64,000 nt of DNA, from contig JAEUQC010000087.1 of assembly GCA_016789905.1 (NCBI GenBank), forward strand, positions 1-64,000, given 5' to 3'. The notes beneath the pieces are model-generated. The model was not told the origin of the DNA. It did no database searches and saw only the letters and a list, made by a program, of their open reading frames with translations. Source of the DNA: Bryobacterales bacterium. GTDB lineage: Bacteria; Acidobacteriota; Terriglobia; Bryobacterales; Bryobacteraceae. Shown here piece after piece: positions 1-7,079 of this stretch. The stretch's first letter is position 1. Each line of letters begins with the position of its first letter. The position numbers and the translations under genes are program-made.

Positions 1-74
1 GCCATCTGCCCGTAGGCGGCGGGAACAAACGCCAGGGCCAACAGCCCAAGCGCGCGCACAAGAATTCGCTGCAT
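1..74 (-). CDS. N-terminal fragment of an exported protein
   Basis: Only the first 24 codons are inside the window; the gene continues to the left. The product begins MQRILVRALGLLALAF and runs into PAAYGQ, a classical Sec signal peptide with a basic N-region, a leucine/alanine-rich core and an Ala-x-Gly-like cleavage region. The ATG at 74 is preceded by a strong AGGAGGA ribosome binding site at about 80-86. The mature protein is not visible, so no function can be assigned. Confidence 0.75.
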   Translation of the reverse strand, partial: MQRILVRALGLLALAFVPAAYGQM

Positions 75-200
75 AATTCCTCCTGGACGTGCGAACGCGG
101 GACGCACGGATAGCCTTACTATACCAAAACATATCCAGGTAGAAATGTTTGCGGATTTTACGATTGTTGGGTACCGCGCCGCGGAGCGGGGCGGGATTGC

Positions 201-1742
201 CTACCGTGCCAGACGGAGAATTTCGGAAGCAATGCGGGCAAACGCCTGATTCAAATCCGCGGAATTGGCGGCGTAGACGTAGAGGCCATCGGGCTTGGTG
301 TCGTCGTAGCCCGGGTTTGTGGAGTATTGCGTTGGCGGATCGTTGGCCATTCGTTTCAACAACTCGTCGTCCACATCACCGAGCCCGAGTGTGAACGTGA
401 TCACATTTAGCGTTGTGTTGTTTCGAATGCTGGCTGCCGCGTTGTCGGCCAGGTTCATGGCGGCTTTGGAGAGCGTATCTGGCCGGTCGGGCCGGATCTG
501 ATTAATATAGGGATGGCCGGCCGTGGTAAATCTGGAAACTGACTGGTATCCCGAGGTGGAGATGCCATTCACGTCCGTGGCGGGGATATAGGCCACGTCA
601 CGGCGAACGCGGTTCTGGCTGGAGTTCATCTGGCAACTGGCTCGCTGGGCCGACGGAATCAGCGGGTCGGATGTGGAGAACGACGTGGCGAGGGCAGCGG
701 CCAAGCCAGTTGTATTTCCGGTCCCAGATCCGAGGCTGCCTCCGGTGAGTGTGCCTACTTTGGGCGCGAAGGTGCCCCACAGGGCATTTGTGGACGCCCT
801 GCCGAGGTCGTCGGTGCAAGTCGATTTCGCCATGGTGCATTGGGTGTTCGTGGCGCAAGTGTTGCCGTCTCCGTAGCGAGTGTCGGAGACGGTCTTGATG
901 GGGAACGCGGCGGTGAGGGCGGTAGGAACACCATCGGTGAAGAAGACGATCATGTTCAGCGCGAGCGGCTCATTGACCGCTACTAACTGCTGGTAGGCCG
1001 AAAAATACGAATAGGCGGTATTTGTCCAGCCGCCGCAGGTGATCTGGTCGATCTTGCTAGTGAGCGTGTTGGTTGGATTTTTGAAATCCTGCGAAGGCGG
1101 ATAGGCAAGATATGCGGCGGCGCCGAAGGTAATCATGCCCAAGCGGTCACGCTGGTTGGCGAACATGTCTACGAAGGTTTTTGAGGCCGAAATCATGTCC
1201 GCGCATGGCGTGCCCGACATGGAGCCGGACCGATCAAGCACGAGCATAAGATTGACGGCGCGCCGCGAAGCCTTTCCCCAAGCGCCAGCAACGGTGGCGT
1301 TGGAACCCAGAATGCGCATGAAGTACAGCGGCGCATTCGTAGTCGCCGTGGTGGTGACGGTCAAAGTGCTCATGTTTGTCTGCGCCAGGGCGAAACTCGG
1401 CGTGGTGCCGCTTGTTCCCAGGTAGCCGTCCGGAAAGTTTCCGCGAAAGAAGGCGTCCCCGCGCGCCAGGGCGGCCGCGGTCTGTTCGGCCAGAGTCAGG
1501 CCGACATTCAGGTTTCTCGCTGTAGCCAGGGATGCCGCGTCGCAGGCGGCCGTCAGCCGGCCGCGAATCACATACAACAGCCCGGCGTCAATGGCCAGTC
1601 CAACCGCAGGCAGCGTGAAAAGCAGCATGATGGCGGTGAGCATGACCGCCAGACCGCGTTCCCGCTGCTCACGCCGGCGGCTGATGCCGCGTCGGAGCAG
1701 AACTGGCGCGGCCGCGCTAGAAGATGTTGCGTTGGTAGACAT
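201..1742 (-). CDS. TadG-like pilus-assembly protein with von Willebrand A domain (copy 1)
   Basis: A membrane-anchored protein of 513 aa. A basic N-terminus (RRREQRERG) is followed by one hydrophobic segment (MLTAIMLLFTLPAVGLAIDA), as in TadG/Flp-associated proteins. A vWA domain follows, with the metal-binding DRSGSMSG motif near residue 170 and a TDGVPTA motif further on. In Tad systems TadE, TadF and TadG are minor pseudopilin-like or envelope proteins that support Flp pilus biogenesis. The ATG at 1742 was chosen because copy 2 (3056-4573) has the equivalent MST start with the same 26-nt overlap with the upstream gene; an upstream ATG at 1820 would lengthen the overlap. It is the last gene of a three-gene operon. 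No Tad ATPase, secretin or flp pilin gene lies nearby, so the pilus assignment is inferred from the family. Confidence 0.8.
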   Translation of the reverse strand: MSTNATSSSAAAPVLLRRGISRRREQRERGLAVMLTAIMLLFTLPAVGLAIDAGLLYVIRGRLTAACDAASLATARNLNVGLTLAEQTAAALARGDAFFRGNFPDGYLGTSGTTPSFALAQTNMSTLTVTTTATTNAPLYFMRILGSNATVAGAWGKASRRAVNLMLVLDRSGSMSGTPCADMISASKTFVDMFANQRDRLGMITFGAAAYLAYPPSQDFKNPTNTLTSKIDQITCGGWTNTAYSYFSAYQQLVAVNEPLALNMIVFFTDGVPTALTAAFPIKTVSDTRYGDGNTCATNTQCTMAKSTCTDDLGRASTNALWGTFAPKVGTLTGGSLGSGTGNTTGLAAALATSFSTSDPLIPSAQRASCQMNSSQNRVRRDVAYIPATDVNGISTSGYQSVSRFTTAGHPYINQIRPDRPDTLSKAAMNLADNAAASIRNNTTLNVITFTLGLGDVDDELLKRMANDPPTQYSTNPGYDDTKPDGLYVYAANSADLNQAFARIASEILRLAR

Positions 1743-2343
1743 AGGTGTTATTGTTATAACCGGGCAAAGTGATTTCGGGTGTCTGGAAATAGGCTTCGGA
1801 GATATAGGCGAACTCTCCATCGTTGAGCGCCATCACGGAGCCGAAGGCCGGTGCCCGCACACTGGCGGAGTTGAGAAAGTTGGACGCGATGATGGTGCCG
1901 TCTGAACGGATGACCGACGCATCGGGGTTGCCATACGTTGTTGTGTAAATGGCGGTATTTCCCACCGAGACTCGTTTCACTACCACATACTGTCCATTGT
2001 TAGGGCAGGTGGTGGGCGTAAGTCCGCCGGCAACGCACTGCGCGTCGCCGATTTTTGTGAGCTGGGTCATCACCACGAGACCTCTTCCGCCGGTGGCGGT
2101 CATGCCCATTCCGTTCGCCAGGCGAACCAGAATGTCTTTGTTCTCCGTTAGCGTGAAGTCCACGTACCGCATGAACATGGCGCCGGCGTCGCGCGAGACC
2201 ACACCGGCCTGGACGCTTCGAGTGAGCGTCATGCCGATGGAAAAAGTACCCATCAGCAGAGACACGAGGAACGTCGCCACCAGTGCGAACTCCACGATGG
2301 CATTTCCACCTTCACGCTCCGCTCTTCGATTTCCCCTGCGCAT
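1717..2343 (-). CDS. TadE-like pseudopilin protein (copy 1, second gene)
   Basis: 208 aa. A short basic N-terminus leads into GGNAIVEFALVATFLVSLLMGTF. The Glu in a hydrophobic stretch directly after a basic/Gly segment is the TadE-family hallmark and resembles a prepilin-type cleavage/retention signal. The rest is an extracytoplasmic domain with paired cysteines (QCVAGG and TTCPNN). It starts 12 nt after the preceding TadE-like gene and its end overlaps the vWA gene by 26 nt, so the three are probably co-translated. The closest visible relative is the gene at 4548-5180, which shares the same layout and C-terminal NNNTYVYQRN motif. Confidence 0.8.
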   Translation of the reverse strand: MRRGNRRAEREGGNAIVEFALVATFLVSLLMGTFSIGMTLTRSVQAGVVSRDAGAMFMRYVDFTLTENKDILVRLANGMGMTATGGRGLVVMTQLTKIGDAQCVAGGLTPTTCPNNGQYVVVKRVSVGNTAIYTTTYGNPDASVIRSDGTIIASNFLNSASVRAPAFGSVMALNDGEFAYISEAYFQTPEITLPGYNNNTYVYQRNIF

Positions 2344-2355
2344 AAAGATTCCTTC

Positions 2356-2889
2356 TTACCGGCATGGCGGATTTGCCGCGCCAGCTAGCCCTTCCATGCG
2401 ATCGGCCGCATACACGTTGATGACGAACGGGCTGGCGCTGCGCCAGAGTGGCGCGATCCAACTCCACGAGTAGCCTTCGATACCAATTTCGACTACGTTT
2501 CCCGGCGAGTTGCTGCCCGCTCCGGTTAGCTCGGTGGTCAGATTAGTTGGCGCGAAATACCGGACTTTGATTTTTGCGTCGTGCTCCGCGGCGGAAAGGA
2601 ACCCGGCCGAAGAGTTTTTCACGACCTGCTTGATGGATGCGTCCTGGCACATGGCAGGCATGGTTTCGTAGGTCACCGCGTAGCGCACACCTTCGCGAAC
2701 GGCGCTTTGCATGGTGGCGCGCATGAAGATGGCGACTGAGAAGTCGAAGAGCCCAAAAAGCAGCGCGCACAACGGCAGAAAAATCAGTGAGACTTCCACC
2801 AATTGGTTTCCACGTTGTACCCTCTTCCTCTTCGCGGAAATAGGACGGATACTACGCAAGTTAAAGGGGTACTCCTGTTCACTAATCAT
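2356..2889 (-). CDS. TadE-like pseudopilin protein (copy 1, first gene)
   Basis: 177 aa from the ATG at 2889. The core RGNQLVEVSLIFLPLCALLFGLFD has the Glu-containing TadE transmembrane signature and is followed by an REGVRYAVTY motif typical of TadE-like proteins. It is the first gene of the triplet. The start is uncertain: a TTG at 2916, in frame, has a better ribosome binding site (GGGTGAG about nine bases upstream) and would add nine residues. The paralogue at 5194-5694 also appears to use TTG, which favours the longer form. The C-termini of the two copies match (AADRMEGLAG...PPCR). Confidence 0.75.
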   Translation of the reverse strand: MISEQEYPFNLRSIRPISAKRKRVQRGNQLVEVSLIFLPLCALLFGLFDFSVAIFMRATMQSAVREGVRYAVTYETMPAMCQDASIKQVVKNSSAGFLSAAEHDAKIKVRYFAPTNLTTELTGAGSNSPGNVVEIGIEGYSWSWIAPLWRSASPFVINVYAADRMEGLAGAANPPCR

Positions 2890-2982
2890 TCTGCGGACAT
2901 TCGTCTCACGGACCAATTAGTGACTCACCCTAGGCCTCCGGGAAAAGCCATGTACTTTTTTAGTCCCGCAGTAAGGGAGACC

Positions 2983-2996
2983 CCCCTAAATAGGGG
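2983..2996. promoter_or_regulatory. Short dyad in the inter-cluster region
   Basis: A perfect inverted repeat CCCCTA-AA-TAGGGG sits about 70-95 bases upstream of the first TadE-like gene (minus strand), next to the larger hairpin at 2998-3033. Its position fits an operator or upstream promoter element for the left-hand triplet. No regulator is known for it, so the role is inference. Confidence 0.35.
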
Positions 2997-2997
2997 T

Positions 2998-3033
2998 GCA
3001 GCCGTCCCGCACGTGAGGGTGCGGGGCGGCTGC
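2998..3033 (-). terminator. Strong hairpin between the two Tad triplets
   Basis: A 15-bp stem (GCAGCCGTCCCGCAC pairing with GTGCGGGGCGGCTGC, one G-U wobble) closes a 6-nt loop. It starts 23 nt past the stop of the right-hand vWA gene in the direction of transcription, so a terminator or mRNA 3'-end stabiliser is likely. There is no clear T-tract after it, so it is not a textbook intrinsic terminator. Confidence 0.5.
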
Positions 3034-3055
3034 GATTCAAAGGGGAGGGAAGGAT

Positions 3056-4573
3056 CTACTGTGCCAGGCGGAGTATCTCGGAAGCGATGCGGGCAAAGGC
3101 CTGATTCAAGTCTGAGGAATTTGGCGCGTAGACGTAAAGGCCGTCGGTTTTCGTCGCGTCGTGGACGGCGGAACCAGGGTCATTGGCCATCCGTTTCAAG
3201 AGACCCTCGTCGACGCCGCCATTGCCGCCTAGGCCGATGGTGTAAGTGACGGGGTTGATGGTAGTGTTGGCGCGGGCGGTGGCGGCGGCGTTGTCTGCCA
3301 GATTCATGGCGACGCGGGTGATGTTGAGTGGAAAGTCAGGCCGCTTCTTGTCTGGATAGGCGGCGTGGGAACTGGCGAACTGCGTCACGCTCTGGTAACC
3401 GGAAGTGGAGAGGCCATTGATGTCTGTGTTGGGAATGTAGGCGACGTCCTGCCGAACGCGGGTCCAACTGGTGGCCACAGCGCAGCCGGTGAGGAGTGCG
3501 GCGCTGGCCATGGTGTCTCCGCTGGTGGAGTCTGAGACGTTGCGGGTGAGCAGGCCGAGGGTGTTGCCGGTGGTGCTAGTAACGGGTGTGGCCGCGGCGA
3601 TGACCGCCGTTTTGCCGGCAAAGGTTCCCCAGCCGGCGGTTGTAGAGGTCAAGCCGGAGTCGTCGGTGCAGGTGCTTTGTGGGATGGCGCATTGGCTGCC
3701 TGTTCCGCACGAGAAGCTCGTTCCGCCGTAGCGGGTATCGGAAACTGTCTTAATGGGAAACGTCGCGGCGAAGGCGGTGGGCATTCCATCGGTGAAGAAC
3801 ACAATCAGATTCAGCGCCAGCGGTTCGTTCAGCGTCACCAACTGGTTGTAGGCGGTCATGTAGGAATCCGAGGCGTTAGTGGCGCCGGAACAGCGGATGG
3901 CGGCAATGGCGTCGGTGAGAAGCGATCCCGCTACCCGGAAGTTCACAGTGGGTGGATAGGCCAGATAGACCGATCCGTTGTAAGTAACGAGACCCAGAGT
4001 GTCGCGCCCGTTGACGAACATGTTCACGAAGGTAGTGGCCGCCGTTTTCATGCTGGTGCAAGGTGTTCCGGACATGGAGCCGGACCGGTCCAGCACGATC
4101 ATCATGTTGACATCACGGCGGGATGCCTTACCCACGGCCCCGGCCACGGCCGTTGTTCCACCCAGAATTCGCATGAAATAGAGGGGAGCGTTCGTCGTTG
4201 CTGTCGTTGTCACGGTGAGTGTGCTGAGGTTTGTCTGCGCCACCCCGATCACGGGCACTGTGCCCGATGTACCGAGGTAGCCGGAGGGGAAATTGGCAGT
4301 GAAAAACGCGGTGCCGCGCGCGGTGGCCGCCACTGTTTGCTCTTCGAGCGTCAGGCCCATGTTCAGGTTCCGCGCGGTGGCCAACGACGCCGCGTCGCAA
4401 GCGGCCGTCAAGCGTCCGCGGATCACGTACATTACGCCGGCGTCAATGGCCAAGCCCATGGCTGGAATCGTGAAGAGCAGCATGATGGCCGTAAGCATGA
4501 CGGCCATTCCCTGTTCCCGTTGTTCGCGCCGCCGCGTTACCTGTCGCCTAGAAAACATTGCGCTGGTAGACAT
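3056..4573 (-). CDS. TadG-like pilus-assembly protein with von Willebrand A domain (copy 2)
   Basis: 505 aa and clearly paralogous to 201-1742. It has the same basic N-terminus (RRREQREQG), the same transmembrane segment (MLTAIMLLFTIPAMGLAIDAG), DRSGSMSG for the vWA metal site, TDGMPTA, and an almost identical C-terminus (LNQAFARIASEILRLA). The insert between the vWA core and the C-terminal part differs more between copies. The MST start at 4573 overlaps the preceding gene by 26 nt exactly as in copy 1; an ATG at 4558 is an alternative. It probably carries out the same envelope or pilus role as copy 1. Confidence 0.8.
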   Translation of the reverse strand: MSTSAMFSRRQVTRRREQREQGMAVMLTAIMLLFTIPAMGLAIDAGVMYVIRGRLTAACDAASLATARNLNMGLTLEEQTVAATARGTAFFTANFPSGYLGTSGTVPVIGVAQTNLSTLTVTTTATTNAPLYFMRILGGTTAVAGAVGKASRRDVNMMIVLDRSGSMSGTPCTSMKTAATTFVNMFVNGRDTLGLVTYNGSVYLAYPPTVNFRVAGSLLTDAIAAIRCSGATNASDSYMTAYNQLVTLNEPLALNLIVFFTDGMPTAFAATFPIKTVSDTRYGGTSFSCGTGSQCAIPQSTCTDDSGLTSTTAGWGTFAGKTAVIAAATPVTSTTGNTLGLLTRNVSDSTSGDTMASAALLTGCAVATSWTRVRQDVAYIPNTDINGLSTSGYQSVTQFASSHAAYPDKKRPDFPLNITRVAMNLADNAAATARANTTINPVTYTIGLGGNGGVDEGLLKRMANDPGSAVHDATKTDGLYVYAPNSSDLNQAFARIASEILRLAQ

Positions 4574-5180
4574 ACGTGTTGTTCCTGTATCCCGGCATGT
4601 CGATTTCCGGAGTCTTGAAATAGGCCTCCGATATGTAGGCATACTCGCCGTCGTTTAGCGTCATCACCGCGGTGAAGTTGTCGGCTCGCACGCTGGTGTC
4701 GTTCAAATAGTTCGTTGTTGAAATGGATCCGTCGCTTTGCAGCAGCGACGCTGTCGGGTTCCCGAATGTCGTCGTGTACAGGGTGGTGTTTCCCACGACG
4801 ACCCGTTTAATGACCACCGGCCGGTCGTAGTTCGGGCAGGAACCAGTGGCCAGTCCGCCGTTTAAACACTCCGTGGCGCCGATCTTCATAATCTGCGTCA
4901 TGATGACGACGCCGTTCCCGCCATTCGATGTCATCCCCATTCCGTTGGCCAGCCGCACCAGCATGTCCTTATTCCCGGCGAGAGTGAAATCCACAAACCG
5001 CATAAACATTGCACCGGCGTCCCGCGCCACGACCCCCGCTTGCACGCTCTTGGTAAGGGTCATCCCAATCGAAAACGTCCCCATTAAGAGCATGACGAGA
5101 AAAGTGATGACCAACGCAAATTCGATAATCGCGTTGCCCCTTTGTCTTCTTCTGCTTCTTCCGCGGTTCGTTCCCAGCAT
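4548..5180 (-). CDS. TadE-like pseudopilin protein (copy 2, second gene)
   Basis: 210 aa. The sequence RRQRGNAIIEFALVITFLVMLLMGTFSIGM carries the TadE signature, followed by VQAGVVARDAGAMFMRFVDFTL, almost the same as in the copy-1 gene. The ATG at 5180 lies 13 nt after the stop of the first gene of the triplet and has a GGGAG ribosome binding site. The open frame extends much further upstream to 5432, but that part only reads through the neighbouring gene in another frame. The C-terminal NNTYVYQRNVF again matches copy 1. Confidence 0.8.
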   Translation of the reverse strand: MLGTNRGRSRRRQRGNAIIEFALVITFLVMLLMGTFSIGMTLTKSVQAGVVARDAGAMFMRFVDFTLAGNKDMLVRLANGMGMTSNGGNGVVIMTQIMKIGATECLNGGLATGSCPNYDRPVVIKRVVVGNTTLYTTTFGNPTASLLQSDGSISTTNYLNDTSVRADNFTAVMTLNDGEYAYISEAYFKTPEIDMPGYRNNTYVYQRNVF

Positions 5181-5193
5181 GAGCCCTACTCCC

Positions 5194-5694
5194 TTATCGG
5201 CACGGAGGCGACACGCCTCCTGCCAATCCTTCCATTCGGTCCGCAGCATAGACGTTAATATTGAACGGAGACGCCGTGCGCCACAGCGGTGCAATCCAAC
5301 TCCAGGTGTACCCTTCGACTCCCACTTCCACCACATTCCCAGGCACATTGCTGCTGACTCCGGTAACCTCCGTTGTGAGGTTCGAAGGATCATAAAAGCG
5401 CACCTTGATTTTTGTGTCGTGCGCGGCGTCACTCAAAAAACCAGCCGCCGCCGATTTCACGACCGCTTTGATGGATGCGTCCTGACACATCCCCCCGGAG
5501 GTCTGATACGTCACCGCATAGCGCACACCTTCGCGCACTGCGTTCTGCATTGTAGCCCGCAGGAACAGTGCCAGCGAGAAATCGATCAGCGCCAAAAGCA
5601 ATGCGAACAACGGCAGAAAAATCAGCGATACTTCCACCAGCTGATTTCCCCGTTGCCGCCGCCGACGGCCTATCGATACCGGACGAGTGTGCAA
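5194..5694 (-). CDS. TadE-like pseudopilin protein (copy 2, first gene)
   Basis: 166 aa. RRRRQRGNQLVEVSLIFLPLFAL is the TadE membrane signature and matches the copy-1 gene at 2356-2889; the two are similar along their whole length, ending in AADRMEGLAG...PPCR. No ATG is available in the right place. The frame is closed by a TAG at 5710-5712, and the first usable codon is the TTG at 5694, preceded by GGAGGAGTAGGAG. It is followed after 13 nt by the second TadE-like gene. Upstream, 92 bp separate it from lgt on the same strand, so co-transcription with lgt is possible. Confidence 0.75.
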   Translation of the reverse strand: MHTRPVSIGRRRRQRGNQLVEVSLIFLPLFALLLALIDFSLALFLRATMQNAVREGVRYAVTYQTSGGMCQDASIKAVVKSAAAGFLSDAAHDTKIKVRFYDPSNLTTEVTGVSSNVPGNVVEVGVEGYTWSWIAPLWRTASPFNINVYAADRMEGLAGGVSPPCR

Positions 5695-5786
5695 AATGCG
5701 GAGGTACTCCTACTCCTCCCTCATTCTGCCCGCTTCGGCCCGGATCCCCAATCAGCGGGCCAACTCAATCCCGCCCCTTTTTCCGT

Positions 5787-6584
5787 TTACCCCTTCCGCT
5801 CCACTATGGCCGTACTCCCTGTTCGGCTCTGGTGCCAGTACCACGCTCCGAGCAACACAAATCCCAGGCTCATCCACTGCGTCAATGACAACCCGCCCAC
5901 CAAACCCTGCGCGTGGGAACGCACAAATTCCACGCCGAATCGCACCAGCGAGTACATCACCAAATAGAAACCGATCTGTGCGCCCGGGCGCAGCTTCCAT
6001 CCGGCCCGTTGCCACAACAGGCCGAAGATTACGAATTCCGCGAAAGCTTCGTATAACTGGGTGGGGTGCAGGGGTACGCCAATGGGGACGCCGGTCAGTT
6101 CCGCCGCGTCCAGATTGATGAAAGTCACCGCCCATGGCCGATCGCAACGGCCGCCCCAACAGCAACCGGCCGCGAAACAGCCGATGCGGCCAATTCCATG
6201 GCCGAGCGCGATTCCGGGCGCCAGCAGATCTGCCGTTTCCAGGAACGGCAGCCCGTGCCTTTTCATGTACCACCATGCAAACACGAAGGCTAAGATCAAT
6301 CCGCCCTGAAACACGCCCGCCGCCTGCAGCGTGCTTACGCTAAAGATGTCGCCGAAATTCTTGCTGTAGTGGCTCTCCCAGTCAAACAGAATCATGGCGA
6401 TCTTCGCGCCCGCCAATCCGGCAAGCGCGCACAAAACAACCAGATTCGAGATCTTCTCAGCGTCCATGCCGCGGCGCTTCGCCAACGCCGTGCTTACCTG
6501 CAGGCCGGCAAGCACGCCGAGCGCCACCAGCACGCCGTAGGCAGGCAAAAAGAAGTCGCCAAACTGGAACAGTTTCGGGAACAC
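5787..6584 (-). CDS. lgt: Prolipoprotein diacylglyceryl transferase
   Basis: 265 aa, the normal size for Lgt. This inner-membrane enzyme transfers diacylglycerol from phosphatidylglycerol to the lipobox cysteine of prolipoproteins, the first step of lipoprotein maturation. Several membrane helices are visible, and the family signature HGIGRIGCFAAGCCWG lies at residues 129-144. R133 corresponds to the essential Arg of the E. coli signature. The start is GTG at 6584, directly abutting the TAA of lspA with no gap, so translation is probably coupled. Having lgt next to lspA places the first two lipoprotein-maturation steps in one operon. Confidence 0.95.
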   Translation of the reverse strand: MFPKLFQFGDFFLPAYGVLVALGVLAGLQVSTALAKRRGMDAEKISNLVVLCALAGLAGAKIAMILFDWESHYSKNFGDIFSVSTLQAAGVFQGGLILAFVFAWWYMKRHGLPFLETADLLAPGIALGHGIGRIGCFAAGCCWGGRCDRPWAVTFINLDAAELTGVPIGVPLHPTQLYEAFAEFVIFGLLWQRAGWKLRPGAQIGFYLVMYSLVRFGVEFVRSHAQGLVGGLSLTQWMSLGFVLLGAWYWHQSRTGSTAIVERKG

Positions 6585-7079
6585 TTATGCCGTCTCCTTC
6601 TGCCGCCACATGTCGATCAACAACAACACCGCGCCGACGGAAATGGCGCTATCGGCCACATTGAAGGCCGGGAACTGATAGTCGCGCCAATACAGTAGCA
6701 AGAAATCGGTGACACTGCCGCGCAAGATACGGTCATACAAATTCCCCAGCGCCCCGCCCAGCACCAGCGCTAAGGCCAGCCGCCCGGCGGCGGTATAGGT
6801 CTCCGGTTTCACGAGCGAACTGCGGAACATCCACGCTACCGCCAGCGTCACCATACCTGACATGCCGATGAGCACGAGTCCGCGCACCGCGTCAGGGGCG
6901 TCGGCCAGAATACTGAACGCCGCCCCGCGATTCTGGGCGTGAACGATGGAGAAGAAACCCGGAATCACCACGTGGGTATCCCAAAAAGAAACGTTACCCT
7001 CAATCCAACGCTTGGTGATCCAATCGAGGGCAAAAAGCCCCGGAATCAAACCCACCAACGCTAGCCTTGCCTTGTTCAA
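6585..7079 (-). CDS. lspA: Lipoprotein signal peptidase (signal peptidase II)
   Basis: 164 aa from a TTG start at 7079 that overlaps the ileS stop (TTGA). This length fits LspA, and the longer in-frame extension only reads through ileS. It is an integral-membrane aspartyl protease that removes the signal peptide from diacylglyceryl-prolipoproteins. The catalytic pair is visible as D125 (GSVTDF) and D143 (FNVADS), with NLYDR before them and NRGAAFS nearer the N-terminus. ileS-lspA adjacency is conserved in many bacteria; here lgt follows immediately. Confidence 0.95.
   Translation of the reverse strand: MNKARLALVGLIPGLFALDWITKRWIEGNVSFWDTHVVIPGFFSIVHAQNRGAAFSILADAPDAVRGLVLIGMSGMVTLAVAWMFRSSLVKPETYTAAGRLALALVLGGALGNLYDRILRGSVTDFLLLYWRDYQFPAFNVADSAISVGAVLLLIDMWRQKETA

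Noticed and set aside
174..194. GC-rich inverted repeat (CCGCGCCGC / GCGGGGCGG, one mismatch) just past the first vWA gene
   Set aside because: Possible terminator by position, but the arms are pure GC, contain a mismatch and no T-tract follows; too weak in this GC-rich sequence.
3677..4618. Open frame of over 300 codons on the plus strand opposite the second vWA gene
   Set aside because: Low-complexity, His/Gly/Arg-rich translation with no motif; the minus-strand gene has the vWA metal site and a paralogue in the same layout.
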